This document shows, piece by piece, positions 24,898 through 32,957 of a stretch of 64,000 bases of DNA. Source of the DNA: Rhodococcus rhodnii (lineage in GTDB: Bacteria > Actinomycetota > Actinomycetes > Mycobacteriales > Pseudonocardiaceae); contig JOAA01000002.1 of the NCBI GenBank assembly GCA_000720375.1, positions 62,001-126,000 of the forward strand, given 5' to 3'. The translations under genes were made by a program, and so were the position numbers. Position 1 is the stretch's first letter. The number at the start of each line of letters is the position of its first letter. The notes below the pieces were generated by a model. That model was not told the origin of the DNA. It worked only from the letters and a program-made list of their open reading frames with translations, and did not search any database.

Positions 24898-26268
24898 TTA
24901 GTTGTCGTCGCTGGTGTCGGCTTCTTCCAGCTCTTCGATCCGCGGCTTCTCGCCGTTGACCTTCTTGCTGCCACGCGCACGACGCTGCTGCCGCGGCAGG
25001 GTCGACGGCGGCGCCGCGGGCATCGCCGGGCCGCCGCCCATCATCAGCTCGGCGAACGTGGCCATGGCCTCGTCGAGGTGACCACCGATACGGCGCTCGG
25101 TCTCCTCGTTGCTCTTCTTCACCAGCGAGGTCACCACCGTGGTGTCCGGCTGGTTGGCCAGGGTGCCCTGGACCTTCGTCAGGCTCTGCTCGATCGTGCC
25201 GCCGAGCTCGCCGAGGCGGGCCGCGAAGCCGTCCTCCACGGTGTCCAGCCTGGTGGCCATGTCGTCGAGGCGGCCAAGCGCCTGCTCAAGACGCTGCGCG
25301 AGGGCTTCGAGCCGGTCGCTGGCGTCCATCGTCTCCTTGGTCTCGTCCAGCGCGGCGTTGAGCGCGTTGCGGGCCTCGTCCAAGGAGTGGGTGATGCCGT
25401 CGCGGGTGTCGCCGAGCGAGCCGACCAGCGATTCACGCGAGTCGGACACGGCCGAGGTGACCGCGTCGCGGGAGTCGGCGACCGCCGAGGCGATCGTGTC
25501 GCGCGAGTCGTTGACCGCGGAGCTGATCGAGTCGCGCGTCGAGTTGAGGGTGTCGCGGGCCTCGTCGAGCTTGTGCGCGAGGCCGTCGTTGACCTCGGTG
25601 ACGTGCCGGTGCAGCGAGTCCTTGGTGCCGTCGAGGTGCTCGTGCACGCCCTCGTCGACCTCGTCGAGACGGCCGCGCAGCGCGGTTTCGAGCGTGTCGA
25701 TGCGCTCCTTGACCGGCACGTGGACCTGGCCGGGCAAAGTGTCGATCCGGGCGTCCTGCTTGTCCAGGTGCCCGTCGAGGGAGTCGATTCGCCGGTGGAT
25801 GTTCGCCAGCTTGTCCTCGAGACCGTCCATCCGGCCGACGACGCCCTCCATCTTGCCGACGACGCCGTCAAGGCGGCCGTCGAGCTGAGCGAAGGGGGTG
25901 GCCAGCTTGTCGACGATCGACTCGACCGCACGCGCAAGGCTGGCGATGGCCGTGTCCTGGGCCTCGAGTTTCGCCATCGCCTCGTCCAGGCGCTCGGCGA
26001 TCACGCCGACCTCGGTGCGGTCCGGGAGCTCGGACAGTCGCTTGCGCACCGAACCGAGCGAGTCCAGCGGGGACAGCCGCGCGTGGATCTCGTCCAGTGC
26101 GTCGAACACCTGCTGCTGTTCGCTTTCACGGATCTCGGCCGCGCGCGTCAGCATGTTGCGCATCCGGTCGAACGACACCGTGGCGTTGTTGTTCTCGTTC
26201 ACGGAGGTGACCTTCGTCCTGGGGAGGGGAGACGCAGGGGAGCCTAGCCAGTCCCAAAACGCGTCCAT
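24898..26268 (-). CDS. Long coiled-coil protein with 11-residue repeats
   Basis: 456 residues, almost wholly predicted helix. Heptad-like stretches at about 40-230 lead into a block of about seven 11-residue repeats (about 240-320: DSRDTIASAVA, DSRDAVTSAVS, DSRESLVGSLG, DTRDGITHSLD, EARNALNAALD). This hendecad period is typical of right-handed or straight coiled coils and of amphipathic lipid-binding helices. The tail (about 410-456) is Pro- then Lys/Arg- and Glu/Asp-rich. No enzyme motif is seen. The true start may be GTG 26202, since the upstream 22 residues look unlike the rest. It lies between deoA and add on the opposite strand; a structural or cytoskeletal role is only inferred. Confidence 0.72.
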   Translation of the reverse strand: MDAFWDWLGSPASPLPRTKVTSVNENNNATVSFDRMRNMLTRAAEIRESEQQQVFDALDEIHARLSPLDSLGSVRKRLSELPDRTEVGVIAERLDEAMAKLEAQDTAIASLARAVESIVDKLATPFAQLDGRLDGVVGKMEGVVGRMDGLEDKLANIHRRIDSLDGHLDKQDARIDTLPGQVHVPVKERIDTLETALRGRLDEVDEGVHEHLDGTKDSLHRHVTEVNDGLAHKLDEARDTLNSTRDSISSAVNDSRDTIASAVADSRDAVTSAVSDSRESLVGSLGDTRDGITHSLDEARNALNAALDETKETMDASDRLEALAQRLEQALGRLDDMATRLDTVEDGFAARLGELGGTIEQSLTKVQGTLANQPDTTVVTSLVKKSNEETERRIGGHLDEAMATFAELMMGGGPAMPAAPPSTLPRQQRRARGSKKVNGEKPRIEELEEADTSDDN

Positions 26269-26416
26269 ACACCACCCGTTAGTTTCGTGTTAGTTGATCT
26301 CGGCGGATTAGGCCGTTCAGCGGTAATGCGCCGTTGCGGGCGATGACCGAGTGGACACAGTACGTGGGCACGGTTGGACACGATCGGGTGACGGGAGGGG
26401 CGGGTAACGTACATGC

Positions 26417-27529
26417 ATGTCGAACCCGAACCCGGTTACCCACGAGGCGATCCGGCGTGCCCCCAAAGTGTTGCTGCACGATCATCTGGACGGCGGCCTC
26501 CGACCTCGCACGGTGATCGAACTTGCCGACGCCTCAGGCTATGTCGATCTTCCCACAACCGACGAGGCCGAGCTCGGCCAGTGGTTCACCGAAGCGGCGA
26601 ACGCGGGCACGCTCGAGCGTTACCTGGAGACGTTCGCGCACACCTGCGGGGTGATGCAGAGTGAGGATGCACTCGTTCGGGTGGCATCCGAATGTGCACA
26701 AGATCTCGCGGACGACGGCGTGGTCTACGCCGAAGTGCGCTACGCGCCCGAGCTGTTCACCGAGAAGGGCCTGAGCCTCGACCAGATCGTGCAGGCGGTC
26801 GAAGCGGGCTTCCGCGAAGGCGAGCGGCTGAGCGGAGGCAAGATCAGGATCGGCACGTTGCTGTGCGCGATGCGCCAGAACGCGCGGTCCGCGGAGATCG
26901 CCGAGCTGGCGGTGCGCTACCGCGACCACGGCGTGGTCGGTTTCGACATCGCCGGGCCGGAAGCCGGGTTCCCGCCGACCCGCAACCTGGACGCCTTCGA
27001 GTATTTGCGCCAGCAGAACGCACATTTCACGATCCACGCGGGCGAGTCCTTCGGCCTGCCGTCGATCTGGGAGGCGATCCAGCACTGCGGCGCCGAGCGG
27101 CTCGGCCACGGCGTCCGGATCATGGACGACATCAAGATCGACCCGGACGGCACGGCACATCTGGGCAGGCTGGCCAGCTACGTGCGCGACCGCCGGATCC
27201 CGCTGGAGATGTGCCCGTCGTCCAACATCCAGACGGGCGCGGCGAACTCGATCGCCGAGCACCCCATCGGCTTGCTCACCAAGCTGCGCTTCCGCGTGAC
27301 GGTGAACACAGACAACCGCCTGATGAGCGGATGCACGGTTTCCAGCGAAATGGCCGCGCTGGTCGATGCCTTCGGCTACGGCTGGGCGGACTTGCGGTGG
27401 TTCACGGTGAACGCCATGAAGTCCGCGTTCATCGGCTTCGACGAGCGCCTCGACCTGATCAACAAGGTGATCAAACCGGGCTACGAGTCGTTGTTGACCG
27501 AAGGCGACCAACATCCATCGGAGCGCTAA
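26417..27529 (+). CDS. add: Adenosine deaminase
   Basis: 370 residues. Zinc ligands lie in H-D-H (LLHDHLDGG) near the N-terminus; 'HAGESFG', 'ERLGHGVRI' and 'NTDNRLMS' supply the remaining ligands and the catalytic Glu and Asp. It converts adenosine and deoxyadenosine to inosine forms, feeding the purine phosphorylase at 55 kb. A purine-rich GGGAGGGGCGGG lies upstream, and TAACGT at about 26407 may be a -10. The gene is expressed away from the divergent coiled-coil gene. Confidence 0.95.
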   Translation: MSNPNPVTHEAIRRAPKVLLHDHLDGGLRPRTVIELADASGYVDLPTTDEAELGQWFTEAANAGTLERYLETFAHTCGVMQSEDALVRVASECAQDLADDGVVYAEVRYAPELFTEKGLSLDQIVQAVEAGFREGERLSGGKIRIGTLLCAMRQNARSAEIAELAVRYRDHGVVGFDIAGPEAGFPPTRNLDAFEYLRQQNAHFTIHAGESFGLPSIWEAIQHCGAERLGHGVRIMDDIKIDPDGTAHLGRLASYVRDRRIPLEMCPSSNIQTGAANSIAEHPIGLLTKLRFRVTVNTDNRLMSGCTVSSEMAALVDAFGYGWADLRWFTVNAMKSAFIGFDERLDLINKVIKPGYESLLTEGDQHPSER

Positions 27530-27537
27530 CCCCGCGC

Positions 27538-27603
27538 GTGTCCACCTTTCCAGCACCCCGTGTCGACCTTTCCAGCACACCGTGTCGCACATTCCGGCAC
27601 GGT
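27538..27603 (+). repeat. 22-bp periodic repeat, locus 1 (three units)
   Basis: Units begin with GTGTC at 27538, 27560 and 27582, exactly 22 bp apart, each followed by a variant of CCACCTTTCCAGCAC. The same unit occurs on the opposite strand at 39155-39250. There are no spacers, so this is not a CRISPR, and the unit is not palindromic. Confidence 0.75.
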
Positions 27604-27817
27604 GAAAGGCCACTTTCGGCACCGCCAGGGGACTTCGGGGTGCCACGGTGAGGCGCTCCACACCAAGCGCTGCGCCGCACCCCGGACATGCGCCATCGCA
27701 ACACCAATTCCCAAGGGGGAACCCCTGATTTCAACGCTACCGGAGGAGACCGACAGTTCCGGTGCACAGAGCGGGAGTTATCCACAGGCTGCGGTAGCTG
27801 CGCACGTCAGACACGCC

Positions 27818-27850
27818 GAAGGGGCGCCCGGAAGCTTCAGGCGCCCCTTC
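27818..27850 (-). terminator. 11-bp perfect hairpin after the acidic-protein gene
   Basis: GAAGGGGCGCC (27818-27828) pairs exactly with GGCGCCCCTTC (27840-27850). It begins 10 nt past the stop of the minus-strand gene at 27861 and also faces the end of add, so it may act in both directions. There is no T-tract. Confidence 0.65.
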
Positions 27851-27860
27851 GAGAAGGCAC

Positions 27861-29111
27861 TCAGTGCGTCTCGAGACGGTCCTCGAAGGCGTTGACCAGC
27901 TTCTGCCACGCCTCGACCTCGTCGGTGAACGGCGCGCTCGGCACCAGCCGGGTCGGGTCCGGCCGCAGCACGAACGAGACCAGCCAGCCGAGCGACTCCG
28001 ACTCCGACAGCGCGTCGCCGACCGAGTCGTCGCCTGCCCACTCGGCGGTGTCGGTGAGCAGCTCCACGGCCAGGTCGAGCTGCGTCGGGTCGATGGCGTT
28101 CGGGCCTTCCTCGAGGTCTTCGCTCAGGCCCTGCAGCACGTAGGTGTTGTCCTCTTCGACCTCGATCTCGAGTGAGCCGTCGGTCGCCTTGGTCACCACG
28201 TCCTCCCACGTGGACACCTCGGCGAGGTCGTTGTCGCCGAGTTCGCCGGACGCGATGTACCGGCTCAGTGCCCTTGGCGAGGAGAAGACGTCGATCTTGC
28301 CCTCGCGGCCGAGGAACACCGGTGCGTCGTCGAGGTAGCAGCGCAGCGTGTAGTACTCGGCCCCGTCGGTGATGATCTTGATCGGGTCGATGCCGACCTC
28401 GCCCCAGAAGCCGACCGGCACGTCCTCTGCTTCCGAGTCCTCGTCGTCGGAAGCGGAGTCGGAGGCCTCTTCCTCGCCCTCCTCCGAGTCCTCGTCTTCG
28501 GACTCCTCGGCCTGGAGCTTCTCCAGCTCCTCGGTGGCGACGGCCAGCGCGGCGTCGTCCACGTCGGGGACCGCGACGACCTCGTCGATCGCGTCGAGCA
28601 CCTCGTCCCACCGTTCGACGATCGTCTCGGCCAGCTCGGTCCACCGGCGCTCGCCGTCCCGCCCGGTGAAGGCGAGGGTGCCCTGGTCGAGCAGGTCGAA
28701 GCCTTCGGCGGCGGACAGCACGTCGTTCACCGCGTCCAGTTCGCACACGTCCGCGAGCGAACGGACGATCGCGACGATCCCGGCCAGCTCGTCGAGCGTC
28801 CAGGTGTCCGGGTCCTGCGCCGCCAGCTCGGGCACGCCCACCAGGTCGTACTGGTGCTCCTCGTCGGGCAGCAACTCCTCGACGGTCAGCTTCGGCACGA
28901 CCGACCACGCGGGGTGGTCCGCCAGGTCGTGTTCGTCGACCGTTCGCACGAACGCCGCGAGGTGTGCCGCATCTGGGAACCCGTACAGGTCTTCCTCGTC
29001 ACCGAGGAACGCCTCCCAGTCCTCGCCTTCCTCCCGCCAGCGCGGCGCCCAGAGAGTGACCACGTCGCCCTGTGGCAGCCCGAGCTCGATCGGGACGATG
29101 TCCTGAGCCAT
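27861..29111 (-). CDS. Large acidic protein, function unknown
   Basis: 416 residues, very acidic. An N-terminal domain (about 1-165, 'LWAPRWREEGEDWEAFLGDEEDLYGFPDAAHLAAFV') and a C-terminal domain (about 225-416, 'DPIKIITDGAEYYTLRCYLDDAPVFLG') flank a low-complexity Glu/Asp/Ser linker (about 195-222). No signal peptide or membrane helix is seen, so it is probably cytoplasmic. I do not recognise a named family. The linker suggests two folded units joined flexibly, perhaps with DNA-mimic-like charge. It has its own hairpin terminator and lies 100 nt after a YbaB-like gene on the same strand. Confidence 0.75.
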   Translation of the reverse strand: MAQDIVPIELGLPQGDVVTLWAPRWREEGEDWEAFLGDEEDLYGFPDAAHLAAFVRTVDEHDLADHPAWSVVPKLTVEELLPDEEHQYDLVGVPELAAQDPDTWTLDELAGIVAIVRSLADVCELDAVNDVLSAAEGFDLLDQGTLAFTGRDGERRWTELAETIVERWDEVLDAIDEVVAVPDVDDAALAVATEELEKLQAEESEDEDSEEGEEEASDSASDDEDSEAEDVPVGFWGEVGIDPIKIITDGAEYYTLRCYLDDAPVFLGREGKIDVFSSPRALSRYIASGELGDNDLAEVSTWEDVVTKATDGSLEIEVEEDNTYVLQGLSEDLEEGPNAIDPTQLDLAVELLTDTAEWAGDDSVGDALSESESLGWLVSFVLRPDPTRLVPSAPFTDEVEAWQKLVNAFEDRLETH

Positions 29112-29211
29112 TGGCCCTCCGCCTTCTCCTGCACGATCCCAGACGATCCCGCCGGTGCGATTCTCGGCACACCGGACGCGGGCAGCCTACGGGTTTTGCC
29201 AACCCCGTCGA

Positions 29212-29694
29212 TCACCGGTCGCTACGCAGCGACGACGGATCGAACGAGAAAATGTCATCGTCGTCTTCCTCGGGCGCCGACCCGGCCGCAGACCCAGCTG
29301 TCGAAGCCGCGGGAGCCGCGGGCGCGCGGTCACCGATCACGTCCCAGCCAGCGGCACGCGCGGGTGCGATGCCCATGGCGCCTTCCAGCTGCCTGGCCGC
29401 GTCATCGCCGAGCACCAAAGCCAATTGGTTCAGGCTGCGCTGCCGGGCGAACTCGGCCGCCTGATGGGCCGTCGCCATGATCGTCTCGGACAGCCATCGC
29501 ACGCCGCGGTGCAACGCTTCCGGTTGCAGGCGCAGTGACTTCAACTCGCCACTCGCGGTCGTGGTGGCTTCGACAAGCCCTTCGCGATCACGTGCCACGG
29601 CGTAGATCGACGCGATCCGGCGCTGCAGGTCCTCGCTGGCTCTGCGGCGCAGCTCGGCCTCCTGGACGAGTTCGTCGACTGGTGGTTCCGTCAC
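29212..29694 (-). CDS. YbaB/EbfC-like protein (long form)
   Basis: 160 residues. An N-terminal helix (1-30), a small beta sheet ('GLVEATTTASGELKSLRLQPEAL') and a long helix ('LSETIMATAHQAAEFARQRS') give the YbaB/EbfC fold, known for nucleoid-associated dimers. The C-terminal tail (about 110-160) is Ala/Pro-rich and acidic, EEDDDDIFSFD. Its start overlaps by 4 nt the stop of another YbaB-like gene, so the two may form a heterodimer. Confidence 0.7.
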   Translation of the reverse strand: MTEPPVDELVQEAELRRRASEDLQRRIASIYAVARDREGLVEATTTASGELKSLRLQPEALHRGVRWLSETIMATAHQAAEFARQRSLNQLALVLGDDAARQLEGAMGIAPARAAGWDVIGDRAPAAPAASTAGSAAGSAPEEDDDDIFSFDPSSLRSDR

Positions 29695-30089
29695 GACAGC
29701 ACCCCGCCGAATTCGTCGTCATCGCGGTCCCGGGGGATCGGCTCGTCGGGCATGCCGAGGTCGGTCAGGCTCTTGGCCGCGTTCGGGCTCATCACTTGCC
29801 GCAGTGACGAGTGCATCCGGCTGTTGGCGATCTTGGTCGCCTGCGCGGCAAGCCGGACCACCTCACGTGCCACCTCGTCGGGGTGCCGGCCGAGCACGGC
29901 GGGCTTGATGTCGACGGCACGCAGCATGCCGCCAGGACTCACCGACACGCTGATCGCGTTGTCGCCGGACGCCGCCTGGCCGATGATCGGGCCGGTCCGG
30001 CCGACCACCGCGGCGACCCGTTCCCCCGTCTCGGCGACATTCCGGCCGAGCCGGTCCAGCTCGTCCTGGACGTGATCCTCGTTCCCCAC
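29691..30089 (-). CDS. YbaB/EbfC-like protein (short form)
   Basis: 132 residues. An N-terminal helix (DHVQDELDRLGRNVAETGERVAAVV) is followed by 'AISVSVSPGGMLRAVDIKPAVL' and a helix ('DEVAREVVRLAAQATKIANSR'), the YbaB fold, then an acidic tail (PRDRDDDEFGG). In actinobacteria such genes often accompany WXG/EspC-type secretion genes, which occur 4 kb away here. It overlaps the downstream paralogue by 4 nt and follows the P-loop gene by 9 nt. Confidence 0.7.
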   Translation of the reverse strand: MGNEDHVQDELDRLGRNVAETGERVAAVVGRTGPIIGQAASGDNAISVSVSPGGMLRAVDIKPAVLGRHPDEVAREVVRLAAQATKIANSRMHSSLRQVMSPNAAKSLTDLGMPDEPIPRDRDDDEFGGVLS

Positions 30090-30098
30090 GCCTGGAGT

Positions 30099-30632
30099 CT
30101 ATGGCCCGACGGGTTCGCTGCGCAGGCAAAGCCGGGTTCTGCGGCCCACGACGGTGACGCTGCGCCAGCCGCGCGGCGGCCTGGACAGATCCAGCCGCCG
30201 CGCACGGTGGACGTGTCGTGCGAACGAGTTCTTGCGCAGGACTCGGCCGCGTGCGCGTTGCCCGCCCAACGCTTCCTCCGGCGTGACCTCGACCCAGATG
30301 TAGTGCAGCACACGCCAGCTCAGCGCACCGATGACGACGAGCGTGAGCCGTGTGCCCACGCCCGTCGCCGGATCGTGCACCGCGACCGGTCCTGGTGCGA
30401 AGATCGCGGCCAGCGCGATCCGGATTCGATGAATGACGTGCACGAGCGGGCGGTATCGCGCATACGGTGTGCCGCTGGGGAGCATGGCGGCCAGCCAGTT
30501 CCTGATCTGGTCGGAGTCCACCACGGTGACGCCTGGGCCCACGTTCGCCAGCAGCGTGCTCTTGCCGGCGCCGGGCAGGCCAGCGACGACCACGAGCGAC
30601 CTGCGCTGCACTGGCATCATGACCTGTTCCAT
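30099..30632 (-). CDS. P-loop NTPase / kinase-like protein
   Basis: 177 residues from ATG 30632; the frame is open to 30749, so the start is uncertain. Walker A GLPGAGKST lies near the N-terminus and is followed by 'VTVVDSDQIRNWL', as in small-molecule kinases and zeta-toxin-like AAA_33 proteins. The C-terminal third is Arg-rich. No acceptor-specific motif was recognised. It lies 9 nt before the YbaB-like pair on the same strand and is probably co-transcribed with it. Confidence 0.6.
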   Translation of the reverse strand: MEQVMMPVQRRSLVVVAGLPGAGKSTLLANVGPGVTVVDSDQIRNWLAAMLPSGTPYARYRPLVHVIHRIRIALAAIFAPGPVAVHDPATGVGTRLTLVVIGALSWRVLHYIWVEVTPEEALGGQRARGRVLRKNSFARHVHRARRLDLSRPPRGWRSVTVVGRRTRLCLRSEPVGP

Positions 30633-30735
30633 GTCCTGAACAACGCGGTCCGGCCGAACGGATGTTTCCGGAAAACCCGTGTTCACAGGAGATTGACAGA
30701 AACAGAAGAGTCCATAAGAGACGGTGAGATTCGGG

Positions 30736-31665
30736 TCACTTCGAAGCAACCACTTGCTCCAGCTGCCCCGGACGCGCGTTTCCTCCGGTCAGCACCACGG
30801 CGATTCGCTCGCCAGGCAGGTCGTGCTCGGTCAGGGCGGCGAGTCCGGCGGCGCCGGACGGTTCGAGGAAGACGCCGAAACCGCGTAGTGCTTGTCCCAT
30901 CGCGGTGAACAACGCCGAATCGTCCACAAGCACGATGTCGTCGACGAGGTTTCGCATCCACCGCACGGATTCCGCCAGTGGGCTGCCGATCGCGATGCCC
31001 TCGGCGACCGTGGTGGCCGCGTGCTCGACGGGTTCGCCTGTGCGCCAACTGTGCAGCATTGCGGGCGCGCCGGTCGCACACACGCCGACAACCCGTGTGG
31101 ACGGTGAGTTTGCCTTGATCCAGCGAGCGATTCCGTTGATCAGGGCGCCATCGCCGACCTGAACGACCACTGTGTCCAGTGGTCCGTCGCGAAGCAGTTC
31201 GACGCCAATGGTTCCCGCGCCCTCCGCGATGAGTGACTCGGCGCCGTCGCGGATCAGCAACCGGTCCGATCGCTCGGCGGCGTACTCGCGAGCGTGTTTC
31301 TTGGTCGCGTCAGTATCCACTCCGGACAGATGGACCTTCGCGCCGAACGAGCGGATCGCGGCCAGCTTGGTCGGGTTGACGTCCTCGGGGAGGAACACCT
31401 CGGTGGCGATTCCCCTTGTGCCGCAGGCATAGGCCATTGCCTGGCCGAAGTTCCCGCTCGACGCGACGACAACCGTCACATCGGGATCGGCGGACGCGGC
31501 GAAAGCGGAAGCGCCCCGGCCTTTGAAGCAGCGCAAGGGGTTCATCGTCTCGATCTTGACGAGCACTGGTCGTCCGCCGTGGTCCACTGTGAACTGTGGG
31601 CTGTCACGGAACCGCGGGTCGATGGTGCGGGAGAGTTCTTCGATCCGGTCAAGTCGTAGCTCCAT
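30736..31665 (-). CDS. PLP-dependent threonine/serine dehydratase-like enzyme
   Basis: 309 residues from ATG 31665, where family similarity begins (MELRLDRIEELSRTIDPRF). The fold-type II PLP lysine is in CFKGRGAS, the substrate loop is ASSGNFGQA and the phosphate cup region is VGDGALI. Family members deaminate threonine, serine or related amino acids. It is divergent from an Lrp-type regulator whose start carries a perfect palindrome, so the pair looks like a substrate-induced amino acid catabolic gene and its regulator. Confidence 0.85.
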   Translation of the reverse strand: MELRLDRIEELSRTIDPRFRDSPQFTVDHGGRPVLVKIETMNPLRCFKGRGASAFAASADPDVTVVVASSGNFGQAMAYACGTRGIATEVFLPEDVNPTKLAAIRSFGAKVHLSGVDTDATKKHAREYAAERSDRLLIRDGAESLIAEGAGTIGVELLRDGPLDTVVVQVGDGALINGIARWIKANSPSTRVVGVCATGAPAMLHSWRTGEPVEHAATTVAEGIAIGSPLAESVRWMRNLVDDIVLVDDSALFTAMGQALRGFGVFLEPSGAAGLAALTEHDLPGERIAVVLTGGNARPGQLEQVVASK

Positions 31666-31720
31666 GCCCACGACGTTAACCAGCCAAGACGTGATCGCGA
31701 TTGAAAGTTTTCGCGCCGCG

Positions 31721-31737
31721 ACGCAAAATTTTTGCGT
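31721..31737. promoter_or_regulatory. 17-bp palindrome ACGCAAAA-T-TTTTGCGT at the Lrp start codon
   Basis: A perfect 8+1+8 inverted repeat, AT-rich in the middle as Lrp/AsnC sites are. Its last two bases overlap the GTG start (31736) of the Lrp-type gene, and it lies about 56 bp before the divergent dehydratase. It is a likely autoregulatory site serving both genes. Confidence 0.65.
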
Positions 31738-32191
31738 GACTCTGGACGAGATCGACCGGCGGCTGCTGACCCTGCTCCAGCGGGATTCCACCCGGACCTT
31801 GCACGACCTCGGCGAGCAGGTGGGCCTCTCGCCGAGCGCGGTACAACGCCGGATCACCCGCTACCGCAAGGAAGGGCTCATCGCCCGGCAGGTGGAGGTG
31901 CTTGATCCGGAACGGGTCGGCGGCATGCTCGCGGCCGTCCTGGTCACGATCGACCGCGAGTCCGTGCAGCACCACGCCGAGATCCGGGAACGCATGCTGC
32001 GCAGCCCGAACGTGCAGCAGTGCTACGCGATCGCGGGCGAATGGGACTACCTGGTGGTCCTGGCGTGTGACTCGATCGCGCACTGCCGTGACCTGGTGCG
32101 CGGCATGTTCCTGGAAGATCCGAACGTGAAGCGGTTCGACACGATGCCGGTGTTCGACCCGGTCAAGATGGGTCTTGAGCTGCCGTTGTGA
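31736..32191 (+). CDS. Lrp/AsnC-family transcriptional regulator
   Basis: 151 residues from GTG 31736, chosen because the family N-terminus 'LDEIDRRLLTLLQRDSTRTLHDLGEQVGLS' starts immediately after; an open frame continues upstream to 31523. The HTH covers about 18-40 (LSPSAVQRRITRYRKEGLI) and the C-terminal RAM effector domain covers about 60-145 (AIAGEWDYLVVLAC). It probably senses an amino acid handled by the divergent dehydratase. Its 3' end overlaps by 29 nt the end of the convergent HxlR gene. Confidence 0.87.
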   Translation: MTLDEIDRRLLTLLQRDSTRTLHDLGEQVGLSPSAVQRRITRYRKEGLIARQVEVLDPERVGGMLAAVLVTIDRESVQHHAEIRERMLRSPNVQQCYAIAGEWDYLVVLACDSIAHCRDLVRGMFLEDPNVKRFDTMPVFDPVKMGLELPL

Positions 32192-32576
32192 GCAGCTCGC
32201 TGCCGACCTCGTACAGCGTGATCAGCAACGGGCGCAAAGCAAGTCCCCGAGAGGTCAGCTGATACGTCGTCCGCGCGGGGAATCCCGTTGTGCGCGAACA
32301 GGAAGCGAGCCCGCGCGAGGTCAGCCCGTGCAGTCGATCGCTGAGGACCTTGGCGGACACCGAAGGCAGCCGTGACCGCAGTTCACTGAACGACAGCGGC
32401 CCGTGCATGAGCTCACGCAGCACCAACGTGGTCCATCGGCCGGAGATCGCATCGAGCGCGACCTCGACCGGGCAGTCCGGCGACGGCCGATCGGTCTTGC
32501 CACGGGCGTCCGGCACCAGCGAGGCGTCCCAGGTTTCCGTTTGGTGACCCACGCGAGCTTCGGATTGGCTCTGCAT
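32163..32576 (-). CDS. HxlR-family transcriptional regulator
   Basis: About 137 residues from ATG 32576. The winged helix starts at CPVEVALDAISGRWTTLVLRELM and continues 'FSELRSRLPSVSAKVLSDRLHGLTSRGL', the HxlR hallmark. Start choice is open: ATG 32585, GTG 32552 or GTG 32516 are in frame, and none has a good ribosome site. It is divergent from a SnoaL-like gene with no spacer between the annotated starts, so the later GTGs may be real. HxlR proteins commonly sense electrophiles or aldehydes and control a neighbouring enzyme. Confidence 0.78.
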   Translation of the reverse strand: MQSQSEARVGHQTETWDASLVPDARGKTDRPSPDCPVEVALDAISGRWTTLVLRELMHGPLSFSELRSRLPSVSAKVLSDRLHGLTSRGLASCSRTTGFPARTTYQLTSRGLALRPLLITLYEVGSELLTTAAQDPS

Positions 32577-32588
32577 ATGACGCATATG
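32574..32588. promoter_or_regulatory. CATATG-acg-CATATG dyad spanning both start codons
   Basis: Two copies of CATATG, 9 bp apart, form a 15-bp dyad that contains the ATG of the SnoaL-like gene and the ATG candidates of the divergent HxlR gene. TATGCG/TATGCA could be -10 hexamers of back-to-back leaderless promoters. Confidence 0.45.
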
Positions 32589-32957
32589 AGCAGTGTGCAG
32601 CACGCCGCCGACCTGCCTCACGCCTTCGCCGCGGCCTTCAACACCTTCGATCCCGAGCAGGTCGAGCGCGTCTACGAGCCGGAAAGCCTGCTCGTGCTGG
32701 ACGCGGGCCACCCGCTGACCGGTGCCGAGCGCGCAGGAGCCAACGCCGACCTGCAGAAGTTGGGACAGCCGATCACGGTCAACCCGCGACATGTCTACGT
32801 CTGCGGCGACATCGCGCTGTTGCTTGTGGACTGGGAGATCCCGGCCGCCGGAATCTCCGGCACCGCGACGGACGTGGCCCGCCGCGGCCCGGATGGATTC
32901 TGGCGTTACGTGATTGACAACCCCCTCGGTCTGTCGACTCAGCCGGTTGGCCGGTAG
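32586..32957 (+). CDS. SnoaL/NTF2-like (DUF4440-type) protein
   Basis: 123 residues from ATG 32586 (GTG 32595 is an alternative). The cone-shaped NTF2-like fold is suggested by 'AFAAAFNTFDPEQVERVYEPESLLVLDAGHPLTG' and strands 'HVYVCGDIALLLVDWEI'. Such proteins act as small isomerases/hydrolases or as ligand binders; active residues cannot be assigned. It is divergent from the HxlR regulator and probably its target. Its end overlaps by 19 nt the end of the convergent NlpC/P60 gene. Confidence 0.7.
   Translation: MSSVQHAADLPHAFAAAFNTFDPEQVERVYEPESLLVLDAGHPLTGAERAGANADLQKLGQPITVNPRHVYVCGDIALLLVDWEIPAAGISGTATDVARRGPDGFWRYVIDNPLGLSTQPVGR

Larger units (their letters stand above)
27530..27860. other. 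331-bp intergenic region with periodic repeats and a terminator
   Basis: No gene was recognised between the convergent add and the acidic-protein gene. The left part holds three 22-bp repeat units (27538-27603), degenerate beyond that; the right end holds a perfect 11-bp hairpin (27818-27850). Nothing further was seen in 27604-27817. Confidence 0.6.

Noticed and set aside
26841..27153. Other open frames inside add on both strands
   Set aside because: They are overlapped by a clear adenosine deaminase and show no independent ribosome site or family motif.
27538..27603. CRISPR array
   Set aside because: The units are contiguous with a 22-bp period and no spacers, and no cas gene lies nearby.
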